Origin: DUSC01 sp964371125
GTDB taxonomy: Bacteria; Pseudomonadota; Alphaproteobacteria; Rhizobiales; Rhizobiaceae
NCBI GenBank assembly: GCA_964371125.1
Contig: CAYJMY010000086.1
Location: forward strand, 1-18,589
Direction of reading: 5' to 3'
Length of the DNA stretch: 18,589 nucleotides
In this document: piece by piece, positions 7,324 through 14,316 of the stretch
How positions within the stretch are numbered: the first letter of the stretch is position 1
Layout of the letters: every line of letters starts with the position of its first letter
Translations under genes and position numbers: made by a program
Notes under the pieces: model-generated
Told to the model about the DNA's origin: nothing
Databases searched by the model: none
What the model saw: only the letters and a program-made list of their open reading frames with translations

Positions 7324-9069
7324 TCAAGCTGCATTCCTCAGGCGCGCCGTGCGCTGCGGATCGACGGTTCCGTCTGGATCGACGGCGACGCCGTAGATCG
7401 TGTTGGCGCGTTCGACCGAGATCCGGCCGAGCCTGACATCGCGCACGACCTCGTCGACCGGCCGCCGGCGCGGATCGCCATAACCGCCGCCGCCCGCCGA
7501 GACCGACAGGACAAGCTGGCCGTCATGGACGGAGACCTGGGCGCAGGACGGCAGCGGCTGGCGCGAGCCGTCCGCCTCGATCATGTACTGGTTTGCCGCG
7601 CCGCCCCGGCCGCCGCCGCGCACGCCGAGCGCGGCGTTGACCACGCCGTCGCTGACGTAGCCGACCGAAATCTCGCAATCGACCGGTCCGAACTCGACGG
7701 CGATCGACGGCGCGCCGGTGCGCTCGCCCGGTCCTTCGGTGTCGGGCAGCAGGCGGCGCGAAGCGACGTAGAGCGGCTGGCGGAGTTCGTCGAGTTCGAC
7801 GGAATCGAGGTTGCACATGCCGGCGTTGCCGACATGGCCGATAGTCAGCCAGGCGTCGGCGGTCGGGCTCGCCGCGCCGCCGGTCATGCCGAGGAACACC
7901 TGGTTGATGAACGGCTTACCGTCGCGCGGATGGATGCCGGAGATGACCGCAACCGAGGGCGGGATGACGGCGCCGCACTCTGCCATGCCCTGCCCCTCGG
8001 CGATTTCGGCGATGGCGCACTGGACGGGATTGGCGACGCGGTCGGCGACGTTGGTCGTCGCCACGGAACACGAGATCGGGAAGCGGGGAATGCCGACGAC
8101 GCAGTTCTCGCGCAATTTGAGCTCGATGCGGCGGAAGCTGCCGGCGTTCTTCGGCACAGTATGGTCGATCGAATTGAAGATGCCGACCATGGCGGCGGTG
8201 CGCGAACAGGCCTCGCTGAGGTTGAGCCCGCAGGGCAGGCAGTCCATGTTGTCGGTCAGGTCGACGGTGATGCGCGCCTCGACGGGGTCGATGGTGACGT
8301 CGACCTTGACCGGAATGCCGTCCTCCGGCGTTCCCGGGAACGGGTCGTGGCGGCTGGTGCGCACGGCGCGGCCGGCCGGCAGGGCGCGGACCGCCTCGAT
8401 CATGCGCCGCTCCGAATAATCGAGCCACTCGCCGCAGAAGGTTTCTAGCACGTCCCAGCCGACCTCCCGCGCCATCGCGGCGATTTCCTGCTCGCCGATG
8501 CGCGCGGCACCGAGCGCGGCGAGGAAATCGCCCCACCACTGGTCGGGGACGCGGATGCGCATGCGGCACATGCGGACGAAGTCGTCGTTGGTCCTGTAGT
8601 CTTCCTGGACGCGGACCGACGGGAAGATCAGCGCGCCTTCCTCGTAAACGTCCTTCGCCGAGCCGTGATAGGTGGTCGGGATCGAGTTGCCGATGTCGGC
8701 CTGGTGGGCCTTGGCGAGCACGGTGAAGCGGTGCTTTCCGTTGTCGTCGACGACAGGCACGAGGATCGTGTGGTCGGCGGCGTGGCTGCAGCCGTGGTAG
8801 GGCGAGTTGTTGATGAAGGCGTCGCCCTTCTTCAGCGTCGGGCAGTATTCCTTCATCACCTTCGCCATCAGGTCCGGACCCGAGAGCACGTGGATCGGCA
8901 GGCCTTCGTTGGCGACCAGCAGCTCGGCATCGGCGGTGACGATGCAGCAGGAGAAGTCGCGGGCGATGTTCAACACGCCCGAGCGCCCGGTGCGCAGGAG
9001 CGTGTTGGCCATCTTGCGGGCGACGCCTTCGAAGCGGTTGTTCAAGAGGGCGAGCGTGACGAGATCCAT
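7324..9069 (-). CDS. hyuB: Hydantoinase B / 5-oxoprolinase C-terminal-type subunit
   Basis: A 581-residue HyuB-family subunit. With HyuA such proteins form ATP-dependent amidohydrolases acting on N-methylhydantoin, 5-oxoproline and related ring amides; related heteromers carboxylate acetone or acetophenone. Family landmarks are the N-terminal N-N-R-F-E-G-V-A, F-I-N-N-S-P-Y-H-G-C-S-H-A-A-D-H (85-100), A-H-Q-A-D-I-G (121-127, probable metal/active-site residues), V-D-L-T-D-N-M, and the glycine-rich end S-A-G-G-G-G-Y-G-D-P. The open frame reaches 9264, but the ATG at 9069 has a strong AGGAGG 8 nt upstream and begins the conserved N-terminus. It lies 17 nt after hyuA. Length (about 580) is normal. 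No separate carbamoylase or amidase gene accompanies it here. Confidence 0.93.
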   Translation of the reverse strand: MDLVTLALLNNRFEGVARKMANTLLRTGRSGVLNIARDFSCCIVTADAELLVANEGLPIHVLSGPDLMAKVMKEYCPTLKKGDAFINNSPYHGCSHAADHTILVPVVDDNGKHRFTVLAKAHQADIGNSIPTTYHGSAKDVYEEGALIFPSVRVQEDYRTNDDFVRMCRMRIRVPDQWWGDFLAALGAARIGEQEIAAMAREVGWDVLETFCGEWLDYSERRMIEAVRALPAGRAVRTSRHDPFPGTPEDGIPVKVDVTIDPVEARITVDLTDNMDCLPCGLNLSEACSRTAAMVGIFNSIDHTVPKNAGSFRRIELKLRENCVVGIPRFPISCSVATTNVADRVANPVQCAIAEIAEGQGMAECGAVIPPSVAVISGIHPRDGKPFINQVFLGMTGGAASPTADAWLTIGHVGNAGMCNLDSVELDELRQPLYVASRRLLPDTEGPGERTGAPSIAVEFGPVDCEISVGYVSDGVVNAALGVRGGGRGGAANQYMIEADGSRQPLPSCAQVSVHDGQLVLSVSAGGGGYGDPRRRPVDEVVRDVRLGRISVERANTIYGVAVDPDGTVDPQRTARLRNAA

Positions 9070-9086
9070 GGTTTCCTCCTGCCCTC

Positions 9087-11150
9087 TCAGCCGACGTCGA
9101 TCACGAGGCTGCCCGACGGCCGCCGCTCGGCGCTCGCGCCCGGATCGACGACCACGGTCGTGTAGTCGTTCTCGACGATCGCCGGACCCTTCAGCACGTG
9201 CCCGGGTTGCAGCGCCTCGAAGCGGTGGACGGGAACCTCGCTCCAGCCGACTCCGGGGAACCACGCGGCGCGCGGCGCGCGTTCACGCAGGCTCACCGGC
9301 GGCGCCAGCTTGAGGTCGCGCGCCTCGGAGAGGCGGCAGGTGACTTCGGCCGACCAGCCGACGACCTCGATGGCGGAGCCCTCGTCGCGGAAGGAGAACA
9401 GCGTCTCGTGGGTGCGGTGGAAATCCTCGACGAAGGCGGCGAGGTCGTAGGCGTTGGCGATCGAGCCGCCGCGCAGCGGCACCTCGATCTCCCACACCTC
9501 GGTCGCGTAGCGCGCGTCGGCCTTGAAGGTGATTCGGGTCTCCAGCGCCCCTGCCCCGGGTCCCTCCGCGAAACGCCGCGCCTTCTCTTCTAGCCCGGCA
9601 AGGGCCTCGTCGACGGCCGCGTGGTCGAAGCCGTCGGTGTGGGCGACCAGCGCCACGTGGTACTCGGCCTTCAGTTCCGACATCAGCGCGCCGGCGGCCG
9701 ACAGCGCGGGGCCGGTCTCGGGGATGATCAGCGTGCGGCAGCCGAGCCGCCGGGCGATGCGCACGGAGTTCAATCCCGCGGCGCCGCCGCCGCCGATCAG
9801 CACCGCGTCGCGCGGATCGATGCCCTGCTTGACGGTGATGTCGAGGATCGCCTGGACCATGTTTTCCGTGGCGATGGTGATGATCGCGTTGGCGGCCTCG
9901 GCCGGCGGCAGCCCAGCGGGCTCGGCGACGTTCTGCTCAACGGCCTGCCGTGCGGAATCGGGGTCGAGCCTCATCGCGCCGCCGAGGAAATAGGCCGGGT
10001 CGACATAGCCAAGCGTCACCGCCGCGTCGGTCACCGTCGCCCGCGTGCCGCCGCGGCCGTAGGCGGCCGGACCAGGAACCGCGCCGGCGCTCGCCGGACC
10101 GACATGGAGCAGCCCGCCGCTGTCGATCGAAGCGATCGAGCCGCCGCCGGCGCCGACGCTTTTGACGTCGACCCAGGGAAAGCCGAGCATGATGCCGCGG
10201 TAGCGCGGACCGATCCACGTCTCCCGCGTCGTCGGGATCGTGCCCTTGCGCACGATCGAGACGTCATAGGTCGTGCCGCCCGTATCGGCGATGATGGCGT
10301 CCTCTGCGGCACTGTCGACGGCGGCATAGTAGCGGCCGGCGATCGGCGCCATGGACGGTCCCGAGTTGACGATGTGGATCGGCGCCCGTGCTGCGTCGGC
10401 GGCGTCGATGACGCCGGCTTGGGAGGTCACGATGAGCACACGGCCGCCAAATCCCGCCTGCCGCAGCCGGCTCTCGAGATCGCGCATGTAGCGGCCCATC
10501 ATCGGCTTCAGCGAAGCGTCGACGGCCGCAGAGGAAGCCCGGCGAAACTCGCGGATCGCCGGGTTGAGTTGGTGGGAAAGCGTGAACGGGACGTCGGGAA
10601 GATGCGTTGCCAAGAGTTCGCCGATACGCAGCTCGTGCGCCGGGTTGACGATCGACCAGAGCAGCGAGACGGCGACCGCCTCCGCGCCGCTGGCGCGTAG
10701 CTTGTCGATCGTGTCGAGGACGGCCTTCTCGTCGAGTTCCTGGCGTACCGATCCGTCGGCCATGACGCGCTCGGGAACTTCGAAGGTCAGGCTTTTGGGG
10801 ATGTAGGGGTCGGGAAAGCGGTGCGTGAAGTTGAAGGTCTCGGCGCGCCCGCCCTCGCGCAGGACGAGCATGTCGCCATGGCCGGCGGTGGTTATGAACG
10901 CCGTCCTCGCCGTGCGTCCGGTGATGATGGCGTTGATGGCGTGGGTCGTGCCGTGCAGCAGCGACGCGCCGCGGGCGAGGAACTCGGCGAGCGGCTGGCC
11001 TTCGGCGGCTGCGGCGAGCGACAGCGCGTCGAGCATGCCGGCGACGGGATCGTGCGGCGTCGTGGCGGCCTTGAACAGCCGGCAGACGCCATCGTCGTCC
11101 TCGACCACCAGGTCGGTGAAGGTGCCACCCGTATCAACGGCGAAACGCAT
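9087..11150 (-). CDS. hyuA: Hydantoinase A / 5-oxoprolinase N-terminal-type ATPase subunit
   Basis: A 687-residue HyuA-family subunit, an ASKHA-fold ATPase that probably phosphorylates the ring amide before hydrolysis with HyuB. Nucleotide-binding loops are D6-T-G-G-T-F-T-D and D289-T-G-G-T-T-Y-D-V-S. The family blocks L-L-H-G-T-T-H-A-I-N-A (64-74), V-N-S-G-P-S (261-266), S-V-G-A-G-G-G-S-I-A (331-340) and I-G-G-G-G-A-A-G (452-459) are all present. At 360-364 the chain reads G-P-A-A-Y, where many HyuA and 5-oxoprolinases I recall have G-P-A-C-Y, so this protein lacks that Cys. ATG at 11150 follows GGGGGT and lies 26 nt after the aminotransferase stop. Residue matches are clear; which ring or carbonyl compound is acted on is open. 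Confidence 0.93.
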   Translation of the reverse strand: MRFAVDTGGTFTDLVVEDDDGVCRLFKAATTPHDPVAGMLDALSLAAAAEGQPLAEFLARGASLLHGTTHAINAIITGRTARTAFITTAGHGDMLVLREGGRAETFNFTHRFPDPYIPKSLTFEVPERVMADGSVRQELDEKAVLDTIDKLRASGAEAVAVSLLWSIVNPAHELRIGELLATHLPDVPFTLSHQLNPAIREFRRASSAAVDASLKPMMGRYMRDLESRLRQAGFGGRVLIVTSQAGVIDAADAARAPIHIVNSGPSMAPIAGRYYAAVDSAAEDAIIADTGGTTYDVSIVRKGTIPTTRETWIGPRYRGIMLGFPWVDVKSVGAGGGSIASIDSGGLLHVGPASAGAVPGPAAYGRGGTRATVTDAAVTLGYVDPAYFLGGAMRLDPDSARQAVEQNVAEPAGLPPAEAANAIITIATENMVQAILDITVKQGIDPRDAVLIGGGGAAGLNSVRIARRLGCRTLIIPETGPALSAAGALMSELKAEYHVALVAHTDGFDHAAVDEALAGLEEKARRFAEGPGAGALETRITFKADARYATEVWEIEVPLRGGSIANAYDLAAFVEDFHRTHETLFSFRDEGSAIEVVGWSAEVTCRLSEARDLKLAPPVSLRERAPRAAWFPGVGWSEVPVHRFEALQPGHVLKGPAIVENDYTTVVVDPGASAERRPSGSLVIDVG

Positions 11151-11176
11151 TTTACCCCCAGAAACTCGACGCGCTT

Positions 11177-12526
11177 TCAGTCCATTGCGCCCATGAGCGC
11201 CTTCCAGCGCGGCGCCCGCTTCTCGACCGCAGCCGCCAGCGCCGCGGCTTCCTCGTCGCCGATGGCCAGGCTCAGCGCCATCAATCCGCGCCGCGCGATG
11301 TAGAAGCCGTCCTCCAGCAGGTCGAAGAAGATCAGATCTCGCGCCCGCTGATCGGCCCTGGCGAGGTCGGACGGCTGCTTCGGCTCTTCGGCGACGGGAT
11401 GGATGTTCATCAGAGAGCCGATGCCGACCGCGCGGACCGGCGCGCCGGCGGCGGCGAGGATCGCGTTCAGACGCTCGCGCAGCGCGTCGCCGCGGGCGTT
11501 GAGCGCGCGCGCGGCTTCCGGCGTGAAGCGGTGCTTCAAGCCGGCGATGCCGGCCGCCATTGTCAGCACGTTGTTGTTGAAGGTGCCCGCGTGGGAGAGG
11601 CTGCCGGGCCGGCCGGGATCGAAATTGGCCATCAGGTCGGCGCGCCCGCCGAAGGCGCCGAACGACATGCCGCCGCCGATGTACTTGCCCAGTGTCGTCA
11701 GGTCGGGACGGATGCCGAGATCTGCCTGGCGGCCGCCGGGGCTCAGCCGCGAGGTCATGACCTCGTCGAAGATGAGGATCGCGCCGACGGCTTCGGTCTC
11801 GGCCTTCAGCATCTCGAGGAAGGCGCGGTCGCCCGGGATGCAGCCGGCCGAGCCCATCATCGGCTCGACGATGACGCAGGCGAGTTCCGACCCGTGCTGG
11901 CGGATCAGCGCGCGGGTCGGCCCGATCTCATTGTAGCGGGCGAAGACGTAGTCGTGCGGGATGTTGACCGGCACCTTCGAGGTCGAGGGGAACGTCAGGG
12001 TGCCGCCGTGATAGGCGCCTTCGAACACCATCACCTTGGGCCGGCCGGTCGCGTGCTTGGCCAGCGCCAGCGCCAGCATGTTGGCCTCGGTGCCGGAATT
12101 GGTGAAGCGCATGAGTTGCATCGACGGGAAACGCTGCTGCACCAGTTCGGCGAACTCCGCCTCGTTCGGGCCGTGGCTGCCGAGGTTCAGTCCGTTGGCG
12201 ACCGCCTTGCCGACCGCCTCGGCGATAACCGGGTCGGAGTGGCCGTAGAGGCCTGCCGTGAATTCTCCGAGGAAATCGACATAGCTATGTCCGTCGGCAT
12301 CCTTCAGGCGGCAGCCCCAGCCCGTCACCATGGTCAGCGGGAAAGGCGAATAATAGAGGACCGTGCGCGTGTTGCCGCCGGGCATGACCGCCTTGGCGCG
12401 CTCATGCATGGCCTGGCTCGCCGGGTTTGCCGCGACGAAGCGGGCGACGGCGTCGGAGAGTGCGGCGGACAGCGAATTGTGGCCCTGGGCGGGCTGCGCG
12501 GCGGCCGTCTTCGTCGGGCTATCCAT
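11177..12526 (-). CDS. Class III PLP aminotransferase, beta-transaminase-like (glutamate-1-semialdehyde aminomutase superfamily)
   Basis: A 449-residue PLP enzyme. PLP-site residues are N-S-G-T-E-A-N (143-149), F-D254-E-V and the Schiff-base lysine K281 in T-L-G-K-Y-I-G-G-G. Databases often label this family glutamate-1-semialdehyde 2,1-aminomutase. However, the N-terminal M-P-G-G-N-T-R54-T-V-L-Y-Y-S-P-F-P-L and the C-terminal A-R-R413-G-L-M-A-L-S-L closely match Variovorax beta-phenylalanine aminotransferase as I remember it. In that enzyme the equivalent Arg residues bind the substrate carboxylates. A beta-amino acid to beta-keto acid reaction is therefore more likely than heme synthesis. 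The ATG at 12526 (GGGAAG upstream, 2 nt after the SDR stop) is chosen over a GTG at 12541. Exact substrate unknown. Confidence 0.92.
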   Translation of the reverse strand: MDSPTKTAAAQPAQGHNSLSAALSDAVARFVAANPASQAMHERAKAVMPGGNTRTVLYYSPFPLTMVTGWGCRLKDADGHSYVDFLGEFTAGLYGHSDPVIAEAVGKAVANGLNLGSHGPNEAEFAELVQQRFPSMQLMRFTNSGTEANMLALALAKHATGRPKVMVFEGAYHGGTLTFPSTSKVPVNIPHDYVFARYNEIGPTRALIRQHGSELACVIVEPMMGSAGCIPGDRAFLEMLKAETEAVGAILIFDEVMTSRLSPGGRQADLGIRPDLTTLGKYIGGGMSFGAFGGRADLMANFDPGRPGSLSHAGTFNNNVLTMAAGIAGLKHRFTPEAARALNARGDALRERLNAILAAAGAPVRAVGIGSLMNIHPVAEEPKQPSDLARADQRARDLIFFDLLEDGFYIARRGLMALSLAIGDEEAAALAAAVEKRAPRWKALMGAMD

Positions 12527-12528
12527 CA

Positions 12529-13299
12529 CTATTCTTCCCACTCGATGTTGCCGTCGACGCCGAGCATCTGGCCCGAGATGCGGGCGCCGCCGGGCGACGC
12601 GAGGAACGCGATCGCCGCGGCGATATCGTCCGGCTCGACCATCGTGCGCATGGAGATGTAGCGCAGCAGTCCCTTCTCGTATTCGGCGCGGTCGACGCCG
12701 AGCGCCTTCGCCTTGGCGTCGATCACCCGGTTGATGCGATCGCCGCGGATGGCGCCGGGCAGGATGGCGTTGACGCGGATGCCGAACGGGCCGAGCTCGC
12801 GCGCGAGGTTCATGGTGAGGCTGAGGACAGCGCCCTTGGTGACGACGTAGGGGAGCCTGAGCGGCAGCCCGACCTTGGCGCTGCCCGACGAGATGTTGAC
12901 GATCAGGCCGCTTCCGACGGCCTTCATCCCCGGGATGACCGCACGGGCGAAAAGGAAATGGCTGGTCAGGTTGACGCGGATGGATTCGTTCCAGTCGGCG
13001 AGCGTGACGTCTTCGGCGCGGGCCGTCGGCCCGGCAATGCCGACGTTGTTGACGAGGACGTCGACACGGTCCCCGGCCTGCGCCACGGCTCTTCCGACGT
13101 CGCCCTCGTCGTCGACGTCGCCGGCGACCGTCTCGATCGACGGATGCAGCGACGATGTTTCGGCAAGGCCATCGGCGTTGACGTCACAGGCGATGACCCG
13201 TGCGCCTTCACCGGCAAGTGTCGCAGCGATCACCCGACCGGCGCCGCCGCCGGCTGCCGTCACGATCGCAGTCTGTCCCCGCAGACCACTCCCTTGCAC
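12529..13299 (-). CDS. Short-chain dehydrogenase/reductase (SDR)
   Basis: A 256-residue classical SDR, first gene of the leftward operon. The cofactor motif T-A-A-G-G-G-A-G-R is at 14-22 (the usual TGxxxGxG with Ala for Gly), and D39 after beta-2 favours NAD. N-N-V-G is at 84-87, and the catalytic residues are N110, S138, Y151 and K155 (Y-V-V-T-K). P-G-A-I-R and the C-terminal G-Q-M-L-G-V-D-G are typical. The frame is open to 13368, but that stretch lies in the promoter. A GTG at 13299 with AAGGGG 6 nt upstream starts just before the first beta strand and is preferred. It should oxidise or reduce a hydroxyl/keto group of the pathway compound. The substrate cannot be specified. Confidence 0.92.
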   Translation of the reverse strand: MQGSGLRGQTAIVTAAGGGAGRVIAATLAGEGARVIACDVNADGLAETSSLHPSIETVAGDVDDEGDVGRAVAQAGDRVDVLVNNVGIAGPTARAEDVTLADWNESIRVNLTSHFLFARAVIPGMKAVGSGLIVNISSGSAKVGLPLRLPYVVTKGAVLSLTMNLARELGPFGIRVNAILPGAIRGDRINRVIDAKAKALGVDRAEYEKGLLRYISMRTMVEPDDIAAAIAFLASPGGARISGQMLGVDGNIEWEE

Positions 13300-13329
13300 C
13301 GCATGCCCCTTTTTTTTCGATGCATAAAC

Positions 13330-13380
13330 TGATATAGCAAAACCAACAGAAATTGGTTCCAGTGTCAATCTGCTATTTCA
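13330..13380 (-). promoter_or_regulatory. Operon promoter region with two operator-like palindromes, upstream of the SDR gene
   Basis: Two near-palindromes, TGATATAGCA (13330-13339) and TGCTATTTCA (13371-13380), are one and two bases from TGATATATCA and start 41 bp apart. Reading leftward, TTGACA (13363-13368) is a strong -35 next to the upstream site, the same arrangement as at 2671-2720. The -10 is less clear: nothing good lies at 17 nt. TGCTATATC inside the downstream palindrome could act as an extended -10. The sites lie between the SDR gene and the divergent GntR/FCD gene. Binding by that regulator is inferred. Confidence 0.7.
13341..13358. repeat. Perfect inverted repeat AACCAA-N6-TTGGTT inside the operon promoter
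   Basis: Arms 13341-13346 and 13353-13358 are exact reverse complements separated by 6 nt. The repeat lies between the two shared palindromes and in the expected -35/-10 spacer. It has no counterpart in the internal promoter at 2671-2720. It could bind a second regulator; nothing identifies which. Confidence 0.4.
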
Positions 13381-13442
13381 GAAATCCCTTTCGCGAAGGC
13401 GCAGACGATCGACACAGACCCTTGCCAGAACGAACCAACGCT

Positions 13443-13481
13443 TGCATGAGCAGGTGATGCACCGGATGCCGGACGTGGCAT
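13443..13481. promoter_or_regulatory. Two short inverted repeats in the leader of the GntR/FCD gene
   Basis: TGCAT (13443-13447) pairs with ATGCA (13457-13461), and ATGCC (13466-13470) pairs with GGCAT (13477-13481). They lie 94-132 bp before the regulator's ATG in a 195-nt leader that otherwise shows no gene and no clear promoter. They may be part of the regulator's own control region, but short repeats like these arise by chance. Confidence 0.2.
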
Positions 13482-13574
13482 GCGGAAGGACATTCCTCGT
13501 GCGGTCAGGTCGGACGACCGCGCGGGTTGGAACGTAGCGGCAACGGCTCGGCCGCAACGAGGAGCGGAGGTAAC

Positions 13575-14288
13575 ATGACTCAGGCCGCGGTCCGGCGCAG
13601 GCCCGGACGACAGCAGTCGGAGGCGCCCGATCTGGAGGCGATCGACGATACCTCCCTCGAGACAGTCGAGCGTCAGGTCTATCGCAGCATCCGCCGGGCC
13701 CTGGCCAGCGGCCACGTCGCGCCGGGCACGTCACTGACCAGCCGCTCGCTCGCCCAGGCCCTGAAAGTCAGTGTACAGCCGGTCCGCGACGCGCTGAAGC
13801 GGCTCGAAGCCGACGGGGTGCTCGAAGGGCGTCCGCAGAGCGGCTTCTTCCTGAAAAGCCTGACCCAGTCGGAATACCGCGAACTGACCGAGATCCGGCA
13901 GAGGCTCGAGGGGCTCGCCGGACGCCTCGCTTGCCAGTCGATGGACAAGCAGACGCTGCGCCAGCTCGAGCGGATCAACGACAAGATGGCGCGCCACGAG
14001 AACTCGAAGGACGCACTCGAGGAGAACTACCGCTTCCACTTCACCATCTACGAGAAGGCGAACCGGCCGAACCTTTTGGCGCTGATCGAAAACTTCTGGG
14101 TGCGGATCGGGCCGGCGCTGCACCACCATCCCTACAAGATCAGCAGCACGGCGACGATGGAGCGGCACCGCCAGATTATCCGCGCCCTGGAAGCGCGCGA
14201 CGGCGACGCCGCCGAAGCGGCGATTGCCAACGATCTCGGCTCGGCCGCCGACCTGATCGTACCCCGGCTGCCCTCCCGACTGCCCTGA
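13575..14288 (+). CDS. GntR-family transcriptional regulator, FCD (FadR C-terminal) type
   Basis: A 237-residue DNA-binding regulator, the only rightward gene recognised. An N-terminal winged helix (about 30-95) contains S-R-S-L-A-Q-A-L-K-V-S-V-Q-P-V-R-D-A-L and L-E-A-D-G-V-L-E-G-R-P-Q-S-G-F, the GntR signature. The all-helical FCD domain (about 100-232) has N151-x3-H155 and E-R-H198-R-Q-I, candidate metal/ligand residues in FCD proteins, plus A-L-E-A-R-D-G-D-A-A. The ATG at 13575 has GGAGG 4 nt upstream and is preferred over a TTG at 13527. Its divergent position beside an operon with AT-rich palindromes suggests it is the local regulator, probably released by a pathway acid. Whether it represses or activates cannot be told. 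Confidence 0.93.
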   Translation: MTQAAVRRRPGRQQSEAPDLEAIDDTSLETVERQVYRSIRRALASGHVAPGTSLTSRSLAQALKVSVQPVRDALKRLEADGVLEGRPQSGFFLKSLTQSEYRELTEIRQRLEGLAGRLACQSMDKQTLRQLERINDKMARHENSKDALEENYRFHFTIYEKANRPNLLALIENFWVRIGPALHHHPYKISSTATMERHRQIIRALEARDGDAAEAAIANDLGSAADLIVPRLPSRLP

Positions 14289-14316
14289 CGACCGCGAGGA
14301 ATACCAAAGGCTCGGC

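Noticed and set aside
6081..7436. Long rightward ORF (451 codons) opposite the substrate-binding protein gene
   Set aside because: It is antisense to a clear gene, is rich in Arg/Ala/Gly/Asp without family motifs, and reflects few stop codons in GC-rich DNA.
7192..8448. Rightward ORF (418 codons) opposite hyuB
   Set aside because: It is antisense to conserved hyuB codons and has no recognisable motif.
13365..13734. Two overlapping leftward ORFs between the SDR promoter and the regulator gene
   Set aside because: They overlap the regulator's ribosome site and coding region, are Arg/Pro-rich and show no motif.
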